Positions 1 to 8,585 of a stretch of DNA of 64,000 nucleotides are shown here, piece after piece. This stretch comes from Ignavibacteriota bacterium (GTDB lineage Bacteria > Bacteroidota > Ignavibacteria > Kapaibacteriales > UBA2268). The stretch spans positions 1,131,428 to 1,195,427 of the forward strand of contig JAHBUQ010000002.1 in the NCBI GenBank assembly GCA_019637995.1. Direction: 5' to 3'. Within the stretch, counting starts at the first letter, position 1. The number at the start of each line of letters is the position of its first letter. A program made the position numbers and the translations under genes. The notes beneath the pieces were generated by a model, which was not told the DNA's origin, made no database searches, and worked only from the letters and a program-made list of their open reading frames with translations.

Positions 1-652
1 TTTTGCGAATGAATGCTGCTGCTTCCTTGTGATCATCAAGAGGGTCGTACTCAGGTCTTTCCGGACCGAAAACAAAACTGTAAACAGACTGAATGAAATT
101 TCTGCCTTTATTCTTTTCGGGCTGATAATGTTTAAAGCGGTTGCCATAAGAATCTGTTTGGTATGAGAATGTACGCATCCACAAGTGTATTGTAAATGCA
201 TCCATAATACCTCTGAATAATCCGCCGACAATCGGACCGATATCTATACCACCACCATTGTCGTTATCCCCCTTGCCACTAAACCTTAAAGCTAATAAAA
301 TAAGTACAAATATCACAGTATAAAATACAAGCACAACACCAATTGATGCCTTGTAAACAATTTTGAAAATCTTCCAGAACCAGTTCATGAATTGTTGAAA
401 AAGTTCTTTAAATGTTTTCTTTCCACGCTTTTGTAAGGGATAGTTGAATTTAAAGACTAACTTTCCGGTATTAGAGTCCATCGAAACTCTCGCAGTATAA
501 AGTTCAATTAGCCTTGCCATTGCATCATTAATTTGTTGCAACGAAAAACCTGTCTCTGCTGATAAATCAGCCGGAGAGACTTTACCTTTGGTACGTTTTA
601 ATAGTTCTTCAACTTTCAGAACAACTTGTCTGTCGGAATCTTTAGCCTTCAT
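1..652 (-). CDS. Conserved membrane protein of unknown function, C-terminus outside window
   Basis: The reading frame is open from an ATG at 652 to the window edge (about 217 residues visible, C-terminal end missing). Residues 1-60 are helical and polar and look like a winged-helix-type fold (VEELLKRTKGKVSPADLSAE). Residues about 75-105 form a strong hydrophobic segment, probably one membrane span. After a Gly/Asp-rich stretch comes an aromatic region ending in FVFGPERPEYDPLDDHKEAA. The layout vaguely recalls plant and cyanobacterial proteins annotated as iron-sulfur cluster biosynthesis family, but I cannot support that by motif. It lies 21 bp after the next gene on the same strand, so cotranscription is likely. 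Function unknown. Confidence 0.75.
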   Translation of the reverse strand, partial: MKAKDSDRQVVLKVEELLKRTKGKVSPADLSAETGFSLQQINDAMARLIELYTARVSMDSNTGKLVFKFNYPLQKRGKKTFKELFQQFMNWFWKIFKIVYKASIGVVLVFYTVIFVLILLALRFSGKGDNDNGGGIDIGPIVGGLFRGIMDAFTIHLWMRTFSYQTDSYGNRFKHYQPEKNKGRNFIQSVYSFVFGPERPEYDPLDDHKEAAAFIRK

Positions 653-673
653 AATAGAGCCATATTATTGATT

Positions 674-1072
674 TTACTTACCTTCATTCTCTTTTGCAGA
701 TAAGATAACCGCATCTACAAATCGCTTGTATTTCTCTACATCAGCACCTGTAATTTTCCCACGCTCCATAAATTGCAGTAAATTGGAAGCTATAGCAGCA
801 GGAATATCAAAACTTACCGGATTATTAAGTGCAATGTTTTCTTTTTGAATTTGCTCTACATAAGGTTTGAGAACATTTTTTACTTCAATTAATGCATCAA
901 CTTCGCTACCACGTAATTCAATTGTATTGAGTAGTTGATTTGCAAAAATTAAATCCATTGCAAAAACTTTGGGCTTCAGTATTTTTATTTGGTTATTCTG
1001 AGCCTGTAAAATATTTGCATTCATCATCATTAATGAAGCAAACATAGCGATAATTAAAATTTTATATCTCAT
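674..1072 (-). CDS. Small secreted protein of unknown function
   Basis: 132 residues. Residues 1-25 are a clear signal peptide (Lys-Ile start, hydrophobic core with MMMNAN, likely cut after LQAQ). The mature part is short, mostly helical, with no motif I recognise; it contains a repeated hydrophobic/acidic pattern (ELRGSEVDALIEVKNVLKPY) and ends in a charged tail. It sits between the membrane protein on its left and the PorV-like barrel on its right, 9 bp from the latter, all on the minus strand. A periplasmic role linked to the envelope is an inference from the signal peptide and the neighbours only. Confidence 0.7.
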   Translation of the reverse strand: MRYKILIIAMFASLMMMNANILQAQNNQIKILKPKVFAMDLIFANQLLNTIELRGSEVDALIEVKNVLKPYVEQIQKENIALNNPVSFDIPAAIASNLLQFMERGKITGADVEKYKRFVDAVILSAKENEGK

Positions 1073-1081
1073 AATACTTTA

Positions 1082-2041
1082 TTAAAATAATTTATTAACA
1101 TTTAAACTAACTGAAAATCTATGTAAATTGGCATTTGAACCATATCTTGAAAATCCGTAATCGAAATTGAAGTCTTCAAAAGTAAGTCCCAACCCGGCTG
1201 AAATTCCTGTCAGCCCTTTGTCTGCTTCCGGCGCTGTAAATGTACGGATTTGGTTGTCATATCCAAGTCTTACCTGCACAACTTCGCCAAAATAAAATTC
1301 CCCGCCAAGCGAAAAACTTTTAAATTTATCAAAAAATGAATCAGTATCATCGGCGAGATGATGAAAATTAAAATTGAAAAGAAGAGGCAGTCCTCTCAAA
1401 CGGTGATTAACGCCAATTCTCAAATCCAGAGGCAGTGATTCATTTTGGTTTGAGATAGTTGTAAGTTGCATTCCGGCATGAAGAACAGACAGCCCGATAT
1501 TTGTTCTTCCATCACGTAGTCTGTAAAGAAGTCCGGCATCAACAGCCATAGCAGATGTCGAAACTTGCTCAATACCTACAAAAATATATTTCAGAGTAAC
1601 ACCATAGAAGAAATTTGTATCAAGCTCATCTGAATACGATACACCAATGGATAGATCATTGGCTCCAAAAGTGCCTCGGTTTCTATTGCCAAGATTATCG
1701 GCATAATCAAAACTGCCGTAGGAAGTAAATCCAATATTCGCAGCCAAAGTACCTGTACCTTCAAGTGCGTGAACATAATTTACATTGCCGGAGTTAATAT
1801 CGAGTACATGCTTAAGAAATGTAGCTGAAGCCTGATGATTTTCAACAGTCGAAATAGTAGCAGGATTGAAAAAAACTGCCGTAGGATCGTCTGTCATGGT
1901 TGTAAATGCCCCTGAAAGTCCGGCTGCTCTTGCACTCTGTACATATCTCAGAAAATTGAAAGGTGTATCTACAGATAAAAGACTGGCTGTATTAGTTATA
2001 ATTAATACTATACTCAATATTATTATTTTTATTCCCGGCAT
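1082..2041 (-). CDS. PorV/PorQ family outer-membrane protein
   Basis: 319 residues. A signal peptide (1-23) is followed by FLRYVQSARAAGLSGAFTT and DDPTAVFFNPATIS, the N-terminal signature of PorV/PorQ family barrels (alanine-glycine stretch, then D-P-x-A-x-x-x-N-P-A). The rest alternates short amphipathic strands and ends in a strand with a terminal aromatic residue (VSLNVNKLF), typical of an outer-membrane beta-barrel. In Bacteroidota PorV works with the T9SS attachment complex that processes proteins carrying C-terminal sorting domains; several such substrates are encoded in this window. Whether this paralogue is the true PorV or a PorQ/UPF0164-type relative cannot be settled here. Family known, exact role inferred. 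Confidence 0.82.
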   Translation of the reverse strand: MPGIKIIILSIVLIITNTASLLSVDTPFNFLRYVQSARAAGLSGAFTTMTDDPTAVFFNPATISTVENHQASATFLKHVLDINSGNVNYVHALEGTGTLAANIGFTSYGSFDYADNLGNRNRGTFGANDLSIGVSYSDELDTNFFYGVTLKYIFVGIEQVSTSAMAVDAGLLYRLRDGRTNIGLSVLHAGMQLTTISNQNESLPLDLRIGVNHRLRGLPLLFNFNFHHLADDTDSFFDKFKSFSLGGEFYFGEVVQVRLGYDNQIRTFTAPEADKGLTGISAGLGLTFEDFNFDYGFSRYGSNANLHRFSVSLNVNKLF

Positions 2042-2065
2042 ATTAAATTACCTTTCTTTTGTAAA

Positions 2066-2479
2066 TTAAAGATTAATTGACGAAATAGAGTCCAAAAAAA
2101 TTTTTGGAGGCTTAACAACACGCCTTGTTTCTCTTGTAACAAACATATGAGAAGTAAAGCCTTCGCTAATTTTTGTTTCATCTCGATAAATTTCGTAATC
2201 AAATTTTAATATAGGTCCTCCGGTAAAATTCAAAGATGTCCTGATTTCAAGATAATCATCAAAATAAGCTGGTGAAATGTATCTTGCATAAGCGTCACGA
2301 AGTGGCAGCAAGTAGCCGGCATCTTCCAAATCACGGTATCTTATGCCATACTGACGCATTATTTCATTTCTTCCAACTTCAAAAAATGCCAAATAATTTC
2401 CATTGTAAAGATAGCCCATACGGTCTGTATCAGCATATCTTACTCTTGCAAAAGTCGAATGTACAAGATTAATTTCCAT
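2066..2479 (-). CDS. Acyl-CoA thioesterase, YbgC/FcbB hotdog family
   Basis: 137 residues, the usual size for one hotdog domain. The N-terminal motif RVRYADTDRMGYLYNGNYLAFFEVGR matches the 4HBT family; the Asp of ADTD is the expected catalytic residue, and EVGRNEIMRQYG is the conserved helix that follows. YbgC-type enzymes hydrolyse acyl-CoA or 4-hydroxybenzoyl-CoA-like thioesters in the cytoplasm. The ATG start abuts the parB stop codon, so it is probably translated as the last member of the NUDIX-parA-parB series. The substrate cannot be read from the sequence. Confidence 0.88.
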   Translation of the reverse strand: MEINLVHSTFARVRYADTDRMGYLYNGNYLAFFEVGRNEIMRQYGIRYRDLEDAGYLLPLRDAYARYISPAYFDDYLEIRTSLNFTGGPILKFDYEIYRDETKISEGFTSHMFVTRETRRVVKPPKIFLDSISSINL

Positions 2480-3432
2480 TAGTCCATTCGCTTATTGATA
2501 ATTTCAAATAATTCTATAAGACGTTCCAAATCATCTGCTGAGTAAAATTCAAATTCAATAGTACCACTCTGTTTGGTTTTAGGTGTAATTCTAACTTGTG
2601 TGCCAAAAGATTTCCTTAGATTATCAGCTTTTTCTGTCAATACAGCCTTAACTTCAGGGCTAATAATTTCCTTCTTGGATATGCTTTTTGATTTAATTCC
2701 ACCTTGTGACTGATTTGATTCAATTTGTTTAACCAAAGATTCTGTATCACGTACTGAAAGTTTTTTGGAAATAATTTCATTTCCAGCCCAAATCATCTTG
2801 GCTGTATCGCCAAGAGCAAGCAAAGCTCTTGCGTGACCCATTGAAATATCCTTAGCTCTGAGTGCTTCCTGAAGATTTTCAGGTAATTTCAATAGTCTTA
2901 GGAAGTTTGTAATAGTCGAGCGGTCTTTTCCAACACGCTCAGCAACCTGCTCCTGAGTATAATTAAATTCCTCAATTAATCTTTTGTATCCGTGAGCTGT
3001 CTCAATGGGATTGAGGTCTTCTCTTTGGATATTCTCAATCATAGCCAGCTCAAGCATCTGTATTGATGTATTTACATCAAGCACATAAGCAGGTATTGTT
3101 TCAAGTTCAGCTAATTGATGTGCACGAAGTCTTCTTTCTCCGGAAACAAGCTCGTAACCGTTGAGTGACCTTCGCACTGTAATCGGAGTTATTAATCCAT
3201 GCTTAAGAATAGATCGTTTTAATTCATCTAAGGAATCAGCATCAAAGTCTTGTCTCGGCTGATAAGGGTTTGCTCTGATTTGAGATACTTCAATACTTGA
3301 AAGTATGTTTTTACCGACATCTTCACTATCTTTTGTTACAGAAAATCCTGTTTCAGCATGAAATTCAACTGATGGAATCAATGCGCCAAGACCTTTTCCG
3401 AGACCGGGTTTAATTTTTGTGGATTTGGTCAT
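2479..3432 (-). CDS. parB: Chromosome partitioning protein ParB
   Basis: 317 residues. The N-terminus [13 protein letters not shown] is the usual ParB/Spo0J opening with the ParA-stimulating region. The nuclease-like CTP-binding domain holds [10 protein letters not shown] and [12 protein letters not shown] (the ERRxRA box). A helix-turn-helix follows ([20 protein letters not shown], about 158-180), then GHARALL and a C-terminal dimerisation domain. ParB loads on parS sites and spreads as a clamp to organise origin-proximal DNA. It overlaps parA by 4 bp (ATGA), so the two are translationally coupled. No convincing parS site was found in this window. Confidence 0.95.
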   Translation of the reverse strand: MTKSTKIKPGLGKGLGALIPSVEFHAETGFSVTKDSEDVGKNILSSIEVSQIRANPYQPRQDFDADSLDELKRSILKHGLITPITVRRSLNGYELVSGERRLRAHQLAELETIPAYVLDVNTSIQMLELAMIENIQREDLNPIETAHGYKRLIEEFNYTQEQVAERVGKDRSTITNFLRLLKLPENLQEALRAKDISMGHARALLALGDTAKMIWAGNEIISKKLSVRDTESLVKQIESNQSQGGIKSKSISKKEIISPEVKAVLTEKADNLRKSFGTQVRITPKTKQSGTIEFEFYSADDLERLIELFEIINKRMD

Positions 3433-4211
3433 TTTGATTTTAACAAATCCTTATTTTTTTCAACAAGTTCTTTAGATAATTCGAGATAATTTTGAGAGCC
3501 CGAGCAAAGGGCATCGTATAGAATGACAGGTTTACCGTGACTTGGAGCTTCGGAAAGTCGAACATTACGTGTAATCAAAGTACTGAAAACCTTCTTGCCG
3601 AAGTGACGACGAACTTCTTCCACGACCTGATTTGAAAGCCTCAGCCGTGAATCATACATAGTTAGAAGTACGCCTTCTATTTCCAAATCATGATTTAACT
3701 GATACTGGACTATGGATATTGTGTTCAAAAGCTGCCCGAGTCCTTCGAGAGCGTAGTATTCGCACTGCACAGGGATCAGGACAGAGTCCGATGCTGACAG
3801 AGAATTCAAAGTAAGAAGACCAAGCGAAGGGGGGCAGTCTATAATAATAAAATCGTATTCGTCCCTGACTTCATCCAGTATTTTTTTTAGAATTAATTCG
3901 CGGTGCTTAATACCAACCATTTCAATTTCAGCACCTACCAGATTGATATGCGAAGGTACAAGCGAAAGATATGGCATTTCAGTCTTGATTATGGACTCGC
4001 GTATATTTCTGTCACCGACAAGAACTTCATATATTGTCTTATCCGAGCGTTTTGAATCTACTCCAACTCCTGCTGAAGCATTAGCTTGCGGGTCAATATC
4101 CACAAGGAGAACTGAATACTCGGAAGCGGCAAGCGAAGCCGCTAAATTGACCGACGTAGTCGTTTTGCCGACACCGCCTTTTTGATTTGCTATTGAAATT
4201 ACCTTACCCAT
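3429..4211 (-). CDS. parA: Chromosome partitioning ATPase ParA (Soj-like)
   Basis: 260 residues. The deviant Walker A motif KGGVGKTT is at 11-18, the switch region DIDPQAN at about 38-44 and Walker [11 protein letters not shown] near 121. Length and the lack of an N-terminal DNA-binding extension fit chromosomal Soj-type ParA rather than plasmid ParA. It binds DNA nonspecifically as an ATP dimer and is turned over by ParB. It overlaps the NUDIX gene stop upstream by 13 bp and parB downstream by 4 bp, so the three form one compact operon. Confidence 0.95.
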   Translation of the reverse strand: MGKVISIANQKGGVGKTTTSVNLAASLAASEYSVLLVDIDPQANASAGVGVDSKRSDKTIYEVLVGDRNIRESIIKTEMPYLSLVPSHINLVGAEIEMVGIKHRELILKKILDEVRDEYDFIIIDCPPSLGLLTLNSLSASDSVLIPVQCEYYALEGLGQLLNTISIVQYQLNHDLEIEGVLLTMYDSRLRLSNQVVEEVRRHFGKKVFSTLITRNVRLSEAPSHGKPVILYDALCSGSQNYLELSKELVEKNKDLLKSK

Positions 4212-4795
4212 TCACTCTGCTTTGTCAAATAATCGTATTTTAAAAAAAAGAAGAAAAAAGCATTCAATATTATGGCATGATTAATTTTACCTGACTGAAT
4301 CATACTTTTTACTTCACCAATACTAAATTCTTTTATGTTAATTATCTCGTTATGATCTAAATTCTGCTGAAATTCTCTTTTGCAATCTTTCCAAACAAAA
4401 GTAGTACATTTGTTATTCAAAAAAGCAGGATTTGGAAGAACTTCGCCAATTTTCTCAGCTTTACCGATACCTAAGTAACCTGTTTCTTCAATACATTCCC
4501 GCATAGCAGCATCAGAAAAATCTTCACTTGTTTCAGCCATACCACCCGGCAGTTCGAGAGTTATGTTGTCAGTTCCATGACGATACTGCTCGACCATTAC
4601 AATTTTTCCTTCAGTAGTAATCGGGATTATATTTACCCAATTTGGAGAATCAAGCACAACAAATTCAGAGTCAGTTTTAGTTAGAGGATTTAATCTCCTT
4701 TTCATCCTGACCCGGAAAATTTTCAAATCACTTACGAATCTATCTTCTAATGTCTGCCAGATTTCAACCAAAATAATTTTTTTCTTAATTTGCAA
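4199..4795 (-). CDS. NUDIX hydrolase (ADP-ribose pyrophosphatase-like)
   Basis: 198 residues. A full NUDIX box G-x5-E-x7-REUxEE-x-GU is present in [24 protein letters not shown] (about 83-106), preceded by VNIIPIT and VEQYRHG, the hallmarks of the ADP-sugar pyrophosphatase branch. Such enzymes hydrolyse NDP-sugars or related diphosphates with Mg2+. The only upstream start is TTG; the next Met (residue 31) would cut into the fold, so TTG is accepted with some doubt. A motif TACTTTTG (minus strand, 4809-4816) lies just upstream and may be the -7 box of its promoter. Substrate unknown. Confidence 0.85.
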   Translation of the reverse strand: MQIKKKIILVEIWQTLEDRFVSDLKIFRVRMKRRLNPLTKTDSEFVVLDSPNWVNIIPITTEGKIVMVEQYRHGTDNITLELPGGMAETSEDFSDAAMRECIEETGYLGIGKAEKIGEVLPNPAFLNNKCTTFVWKDCKREFQQNLDHNEIINIKEFSIGEVKSMIQSGKINHAIILNAFFFFFLKYDYLTKQSEWVR

Positions 4796-4858
4796 AATTA
4801 CGTAACTACAAAAGTAACATTTTTTGACGTGTTTTTATAGTTTAGTTTTTGACTTTTT

Positions 4859-5404
4859 TTATTTAACAATTTTTGATATGGCTTTAAACTCTTCAGTACC
4901 TGAAATTCTGGTGAGTTCAAAAAGCAATGATTCGCTGCTTGTAACAATTGCACCTTCATAACCGGCACGAACAATTGCGAGAGTTTTGTCATTTGGATTT
5001 CGTGATGAAATGCAGTCTTCGACAAGTACAGGAATATAACCCATTGCTACTGCATCAATTACAGTTTGAAGAACACACACATGGGATTCTATACCGAAAA
5101 TTATGAGGTGGTCTCTCGAAAGACCCATAAATTCAGCTTGAAAATCAACATTATCCAGACAACTGAATTCAGCTTTTTCGATATGTCGGAATTCATTTCC
5201 AAACAGTTCTTTAAGACTTTCGATTGTCTCACCAAGTCCCTTTGTATATTGCTGTGTAATTAGAATTGGCACTCCCAATACCTGCAATCCTTTTACAAGT
5301 TTAATAATATTGCTCTCCAATTCTTCATTTGCATCAATATGAGGAAACAATTTTGACTGAACATCAACCATGACTGCTACACAGTCTTCTCTTTTAATTC
5401 TCAT
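4859..5404 (-). CDS. Isochorismatase-family cysteine hydrolase
   Basis: 181 residues, full family length. The catalytic triad can be placed: Asp14 in MVDVQSKL, Lys77 in HIEKAEFSCL, and Cys110 in FGIESHVCVLQT, with the cis-peptide GIE before the cysteine. It is closest in pattern to the YcaC-like group of cysteine hydrolases, which include nicotinamidases and amidases of unknown substrate. The following gene (HsdR-N-type nuclease) lies upstream on the same strand by 11 bp, so they are probably cotranscribed. The real substrate cannot be deduced. Confidence 0.86.
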   Translation of the reverse strand: MRIKREDCVAVMVDVQSKLFPHIDANEELESNIIKLVKGLQVLGVPILITQQYTKGLGETIESLKELFGNEFRHIEKAEFSCLDNVDFQAEFMGLSRDHLIIFGIESHVCVLQTVIDAVAMGYIPVLVEDCISSRNPNDKTLAIVRAGYEGAIVTSSESLLFELTRISGTEEFKAISKIVK

Positions 5405-5415
5405 TTTAAGTCCAT

Positions 5416-5898
5416 CTATTTATAAGCAGGAATATAATTCAAAATTTCAAATTTATTATTAAGATAATCAATTTGCATTATATAATGAGTTAAACCGTTT
5501 GTAACTATAAGATATTTTACTTTTAGTAATGAATTATACATTGCAATCTGTGCAAAAGGGCTTCTTTTAATAACAATGTCAGCAGACTTACATTCTACAA
5601 TTATTTCGGGTCCAAGATTTTTGTCAAAATAAACAATATCGCATCTTTTTTGAGAATTACCAATCTTTACAGTTTTCTCAAGTTTAAGCCTGCTTTGCGG
5701 ATATTCCAGATATTTAGTTAAATACACAGCAAAATTCTGCCTTACCCATTCTTCAGGTGTTAATTTAATATATCTTTTGCGAAATTGGTCGTAAATTTCT
5801 GCACAGCCGAAAGAATCCTCCCTGAATTTGAAACTATATTCAGGAAGATTGAGTTTGGGTAGTTTGTCAATATCATTAATGTTCAGCGGGACAGGCAT
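5416..5898 (-). CDS. Stand-alone HsdR N-terminal-like nuclease domain protein
   Basis: 160 residues. The pattern D87 ... E102-C-K104 (KRCDIVYFDK, then IIVECKS) is the PD-(D/E)xK nuclease core, and WVRQNFAVYLTKYLEYPQSR with APFAQ-like MYNSLLKVKYLIVTNG is typical of the N-terminal domain of type I restriction HsdR subunits (HSDR_N_2 type). There is no helicase, HsdM or HsdS nearby, so this is not a restriction system. Such single-domain proteins are common in Bacteroidota next to housekeeping genes. Its start overlaps the 3' end of the preceding gene by 23 bp. Role unknown; a repair or RNA/DNA-processing function is only a guess. Confidence 0.75.
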   Translation of the reverse strand: MPVPLNINDIDKLPKLNLPEYSFKFREDSFGCAEIYDQFRKRYIKLTPEEWVRQNFAVYLTKYLEYPQSRLKLEKTVKIGNSQKRCDIVYFDKNLGPEIIVECKSADIVIKRSPFAQIAMYNSLLKVKYLIVTNGLTHYIMQIDYLNNKFEILNYIPAYK

Positions 5899-6364
5899 TA
5901 CAATTCAAATATTGATTAGAAGGTTTTGGAATAATTTCAATTCTGTCTGCAATAATGCAAGGTGTCGTACCTAAATTGTTAGTAACTCCATTAACTGTGC
6001 CATTAATTTTTATCCAGGTGCTGTCGGCTAAGTATAAATCAGTCATTGGTTTTATATATATTGTTACGGGACTTGCGTGCGCTAAACAGCAAGTAACAAA
6101 AATTCTCTGAAGCAGAAGATTTCCATTTTCCACCGGATAACTTGTATCGCGACTGATATAGCCTATTGTACAAATATTTTCGCCAAATTTTCTCTCATCA
6201 TAAAATGTTGATAAAACTTTGTCCAGTGTATAATAGGGGTAATCAAAATCTCTGATATACTCAGGATCAAATCTGTCTGGTATTCCTTTCAGAATGTCAT
6301 CTGATGAATTCGTTGAAAGGAATGGAATTAAAAATATTGCGAGATATATGGCAAGTTTTTGCAA
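5876..6364 (-). CDS. Secreted protein with DUF1980 C-terminal-like (OB-type) domain
   Basis: 162 residues from a TTG start. Residues 1-20 look like a signal peptide. The remainder reads IGYISRDTSYPVENGNLLLQ, then VTCCLAHASPVTIYI, WIKINGTV and PCIIADRIEIIPKPSNQYL. This order (GxV.rD, TCCxADAxP, dTWvkvxGt, IxAdxVexIxxPxxPY) is that of the C-terminal domain of TIGR03943/DUF1980 proteins (YcgQ-like), which normally pair with a DUF318 permease (YcgR-like). Neither the N-terminal membrane half nor the permease is present here. The paired Cys may bind metal. Assignment rests on pattern memory only. Confidence 0.6.
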   Translation of the reverse strand: MQKLAIYLAIFLIPFLSTNSSDDILKGIPDRFDPEYIRDFDYPYYTLDKVLSTFYDERKFGENICTIGYISRDTSYPVENGNLLLQRIFVTCCLAHASPVTIYIKPMTDLYLADSTWIKINGTVNGVTNNLGTTPCIIADRIEIIPKPSNQYLNCNACPAEH

Positions 6365-6432
6365 TTCTGAAATTCTAAATAATTATCGAAAAATCATTAT
6401 TTTATTTACGTATTAAAAGGTAAATTATTTAA

Positions 6433-6813
6433 TCAGAAAGCATTTTCGATATGTGTAATTTCAGGAGTGTCACGGCGAAGGTCAATTCCGATGAAATCAA
6501 ATCTGCAGTCGGCATTTTCAATTTTATTAATATATAAATATCCTTTAGCCGCATGGTAAATAGCTTTTCTTTTCGCAGGCGGTACTGATTCTATAGGGCT
6601 TCCGTATTCAAATGATTTTCTTGACTTTACTTCGAAAAAAACTATAGTATTTCCATCTTTTGCGATTATATCAATTTCGCTGCTTCTTCCGAATTTAAAA
6701 TTTCGTTTAATAATTTCATAACCCTTGTTAAGAATGAATTCAGAAGCAAGGGATTCGCTTTCAGTCCCTTTGCTTCTTGTAGATTGCATCTCTTTAGAGC
6801 TAATATTATTCAT
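6433..6813 (-). CDS. YraN/UPF0102 family endonuclease-like protein
   Basis: 126 residues, the usual length. The UPF0102 core is visible: ASEFILNKGYEIIKRNFKFG, then SSEIDIIAKDGNTIVFFEVKSR with Glu46, Asp48, Glu61 and Lys63 making an intact PD-(D/E)xK-like active site, followed by SFEYGSPIESVPPAKRKAI. The family resembles Holliday-junction resolvases; its cellular function is still unsettled. It overlaps the 3' end of purF by 8 bp, so it is translated from the same message. Nothing odd in the sequence. Confidence 0.9.
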   Translation of the reverse strand: MNNISSKEMQSTRSKGTESESLASEFILNKGYEIIKRNFKFGRSSEIDIIAKDGNTIVFFEVKSRKSFEYGSPIESVPPAKRKAIYHAAKGYLYINKIENADCRFDFIGIDLRRDTPEITHIENAF

Positions 6814-8332
6814 TTGTATTTACTTCTATATTCTGGTCTTCTATTTCAATTGGATAATCGCCTGTAAAACAAGCTGTGCAATAACCGACACCTTTATCGT
6901 CCGGTACGGATTCCATCAGCTTCTCTGTGGATAAATAATGCAGTGTATCCACACCGAGAGCATCGCCAATTTCTTTCTCAGACTTATAATAATTTGCAAT
7001 CAACTCTTCTTCACTTGGGAAATCCATTCCGTAATAGCAAGGGTGCTTAATTGGCGGCGAAGTAATTCTCATATGAAGTTGCTTAGGGTTGGCTTCGCGT
7101 ACGAGTTGAACAAGTGCTTTTGAAGTAGTACCTCGAACAATGGAATCATCAACAAGAACAACAGTCCTGTTTTCAATTATTCCTTTGACAGTATTGAATT
7201 TAGCTTTGACCTTGAATTCTCGGTTATTCTGTCCTGGTGCGATAAATGTTCTGCCGACATAATGACTTCTAATAAGTCCTAATTCAAATACTGTTGGACT
7301 TGATACCTGCGAGTTCACTCGCGCAAAACCGATTGTTGCAGTATTGCCGCTGTCAGGGACAGGTACTGCTCGAATTTTATCATCAGCATCAAAAACAGGG
7401 CTTTCTTCAGCCAAATTTTTTCCTAATTTACGTCTGACTTTATCAACTGAATGTCCGAAAATCTTGCTGTCCGGTCTGCTGAAATAAATATATTCGAAGA
7501 TGCAATGTCTTGCTTCGGGTGTCTCCTCAGCAATTTTGTAGCTTTTAATTTTTCCTGTTTTCTTGGTTTCTTCATCAATCACAACAATTTCATTATGATG
7601 TACCGAGCGAACATATTCAGCACTTACGATATCAAAAGCGACTGATTCAGATGCAACAATATAAGCATAGCCATCGTCGGTTTTAATTCTGCCTATGCTC
7701 AGAGGTCTGACGCCGTGTGGGTCTCTTGCAGCAACAAGCATATTGTCTGTCTGAATTACCACAGAATAAGCTCCACGGGTTTTACGAAGGGCAGAGCAAA
7801 TTTTTTCAATAATCGTATTTTCTCTACTTTTGGCAATTAGATGCAGAAAAAGCTCGGAGTCTGTAGTTGTCTGGAAAATTGAGCCCTCATCAATTAATTG
7901 CTTTCTAAGAGTACGAGTGTTTGTCAAATTTCCATTGTGAGCAAGACTGAGTATTCCGGAGCTGTATATCATATTGAAGGGCTGTATATTTGCAGATGAA
8001 GATGAGCCTGTTGTCGAATACCTGTTATGACCAACTGCCATATCACCTTTTAAAACATCAGTCAGAATTCCCGGCTCTGAAAATACATCAAGTACCAAGC
8101 CTGAGCCTCTTTTATATGCAAATTTTTTCTTCTTTTTTTCTTCGTCGTAATATATGGATGTTAAACCACTGGCTTCCTGCCCACGATGCTGAAGTGCATG
8201 AAGTGCATAATATGTTATTATTGCAGCTTGTGGATGACCGTAAACACCTACTACGGCACAATTAGGTCTGGCTTTGTCCAAATCAATTTTTGGAACTTCA
8301 ATAGACGGATTGTTTGGATGAAATCTTTTCAT
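6806..8332 (-). CDS. purF: Amidophosphoribosyltransferase
   Basis: 508 residues. It catalyses the first committed step of purine synthesis, PRPP plus glutamine to phosphoribosylamine. The glutaminase domain should start at Cys25 (NCAVVGVYGHPQAA) after a 24-residue propeptide that is removed to free the N-terminal cysteine. GHNRYSTTGSS and AHNGNLTN are the glutamine-binding loops. The PRPP loop VVLVDDSIVRGTTSK lies in the C-terminal phosphoribosyltransferase domain. The cluster DSELFLHL and CxxxC-like GYCTACFTGDYP near the C-terminus fit the Bacillus-type enzyme with an Fe-S cluster, although I did not trace all four ligands. Divergent to the large T9SS gene. Confidence 0.95.
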   Translation of the reverse strand: MKRFHPNNPSIEVPKIDLDKARPNCAVVGVYGHPQAAIITYYALHALQHRGQEASGLTSIYYDEEKKKKKFAYKRGSGLVLDVFSEPGILTDVLKGDMAVGHNRYSTTGSSSSANIQPFNMIYSSGILSLAHNGNLTNTRTLRKQLIDEGSIFQTTTDSELFLHLIAKSRENTIIEKICSALRKTRGAYSVVIQTDNMLVAARDPHGVRPLSIGRIKTDDGYAYIVASESVAFDIVSAEYVRSVHHNEIVVIDEETKKTGKIKSYKIAEETPEARHCIFEYIYFSRPDSKIFGHSVDKVRRKLGKNLAEESPVFDADDKIRAVPVPDSGNTATIGFARVNSQVSSPTVFELGLIRSHYVGRTFIAPGQNNREFKVKAKFNTVKGIIENRTVVLVDDSIVRGTTSKALVQLVREANPKQLHMRITSPPIKHPCYYGMDFPSEEELIANYYKSEKEIGDALGVDTLHYLSTEKLMESVPDDKGVGYCTACFTGDYPIEIEDQNIEVNTNE

Positions 8333-8530
8333 TTACTAAATAGTAATTTAAATAAAATACAAAAATAATAAACCAAAATTTAATAATAGAATTTATTAGA
8401 AAATAATTCTATTCTTACTATATATTATTTATTATAAAATGGTTTTTGTTGACTTCAAATGCAAGAATAAACATATTTATAATTAACTCATAATTAACTT
8501 AGGGAAAATAAAAGATTTATAATTCAACAT

Positions 8531-8538
8531 TACTTTTG
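8531..8538 (+). promoter_or_regulatory. Putative -7 promoter element (TAnnTTTG)
   Basis: TACTTTTG matches the Bacteroidota -7 consensus TAnnTTTG and lies 47 bp before the ATG of the large T9SS gene. No TTTG is found at the expected 19-21 bp upstream, so only half the promoter is supported. The same word TACTTTTGT also occurs before the NUDIX gene (minus strand 4808-4816) and serS (minus strand 47511-47519), which gives some weight to the motif. Confidence 0.35.
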
Positions 8539-8585
8539 TAAAGATATTTTTAAACAGTTTTATAAAATTTTTAGGATTTTTCTTT

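Noticed and set aside
5416..5898. Type I restriction system
   Set aside because: Only the HsdR N-terminal-like domain exists; helicase, HsdM and HsdS are absent from the region.
6926..6934. Perfect DnaA-box-like TGTGGATAA inside purF
   Set aside because: It is a single box with no cluster, no AT-rich unwinding element and no dnaA/dnaN nearby, so there is no evidence of an origin.
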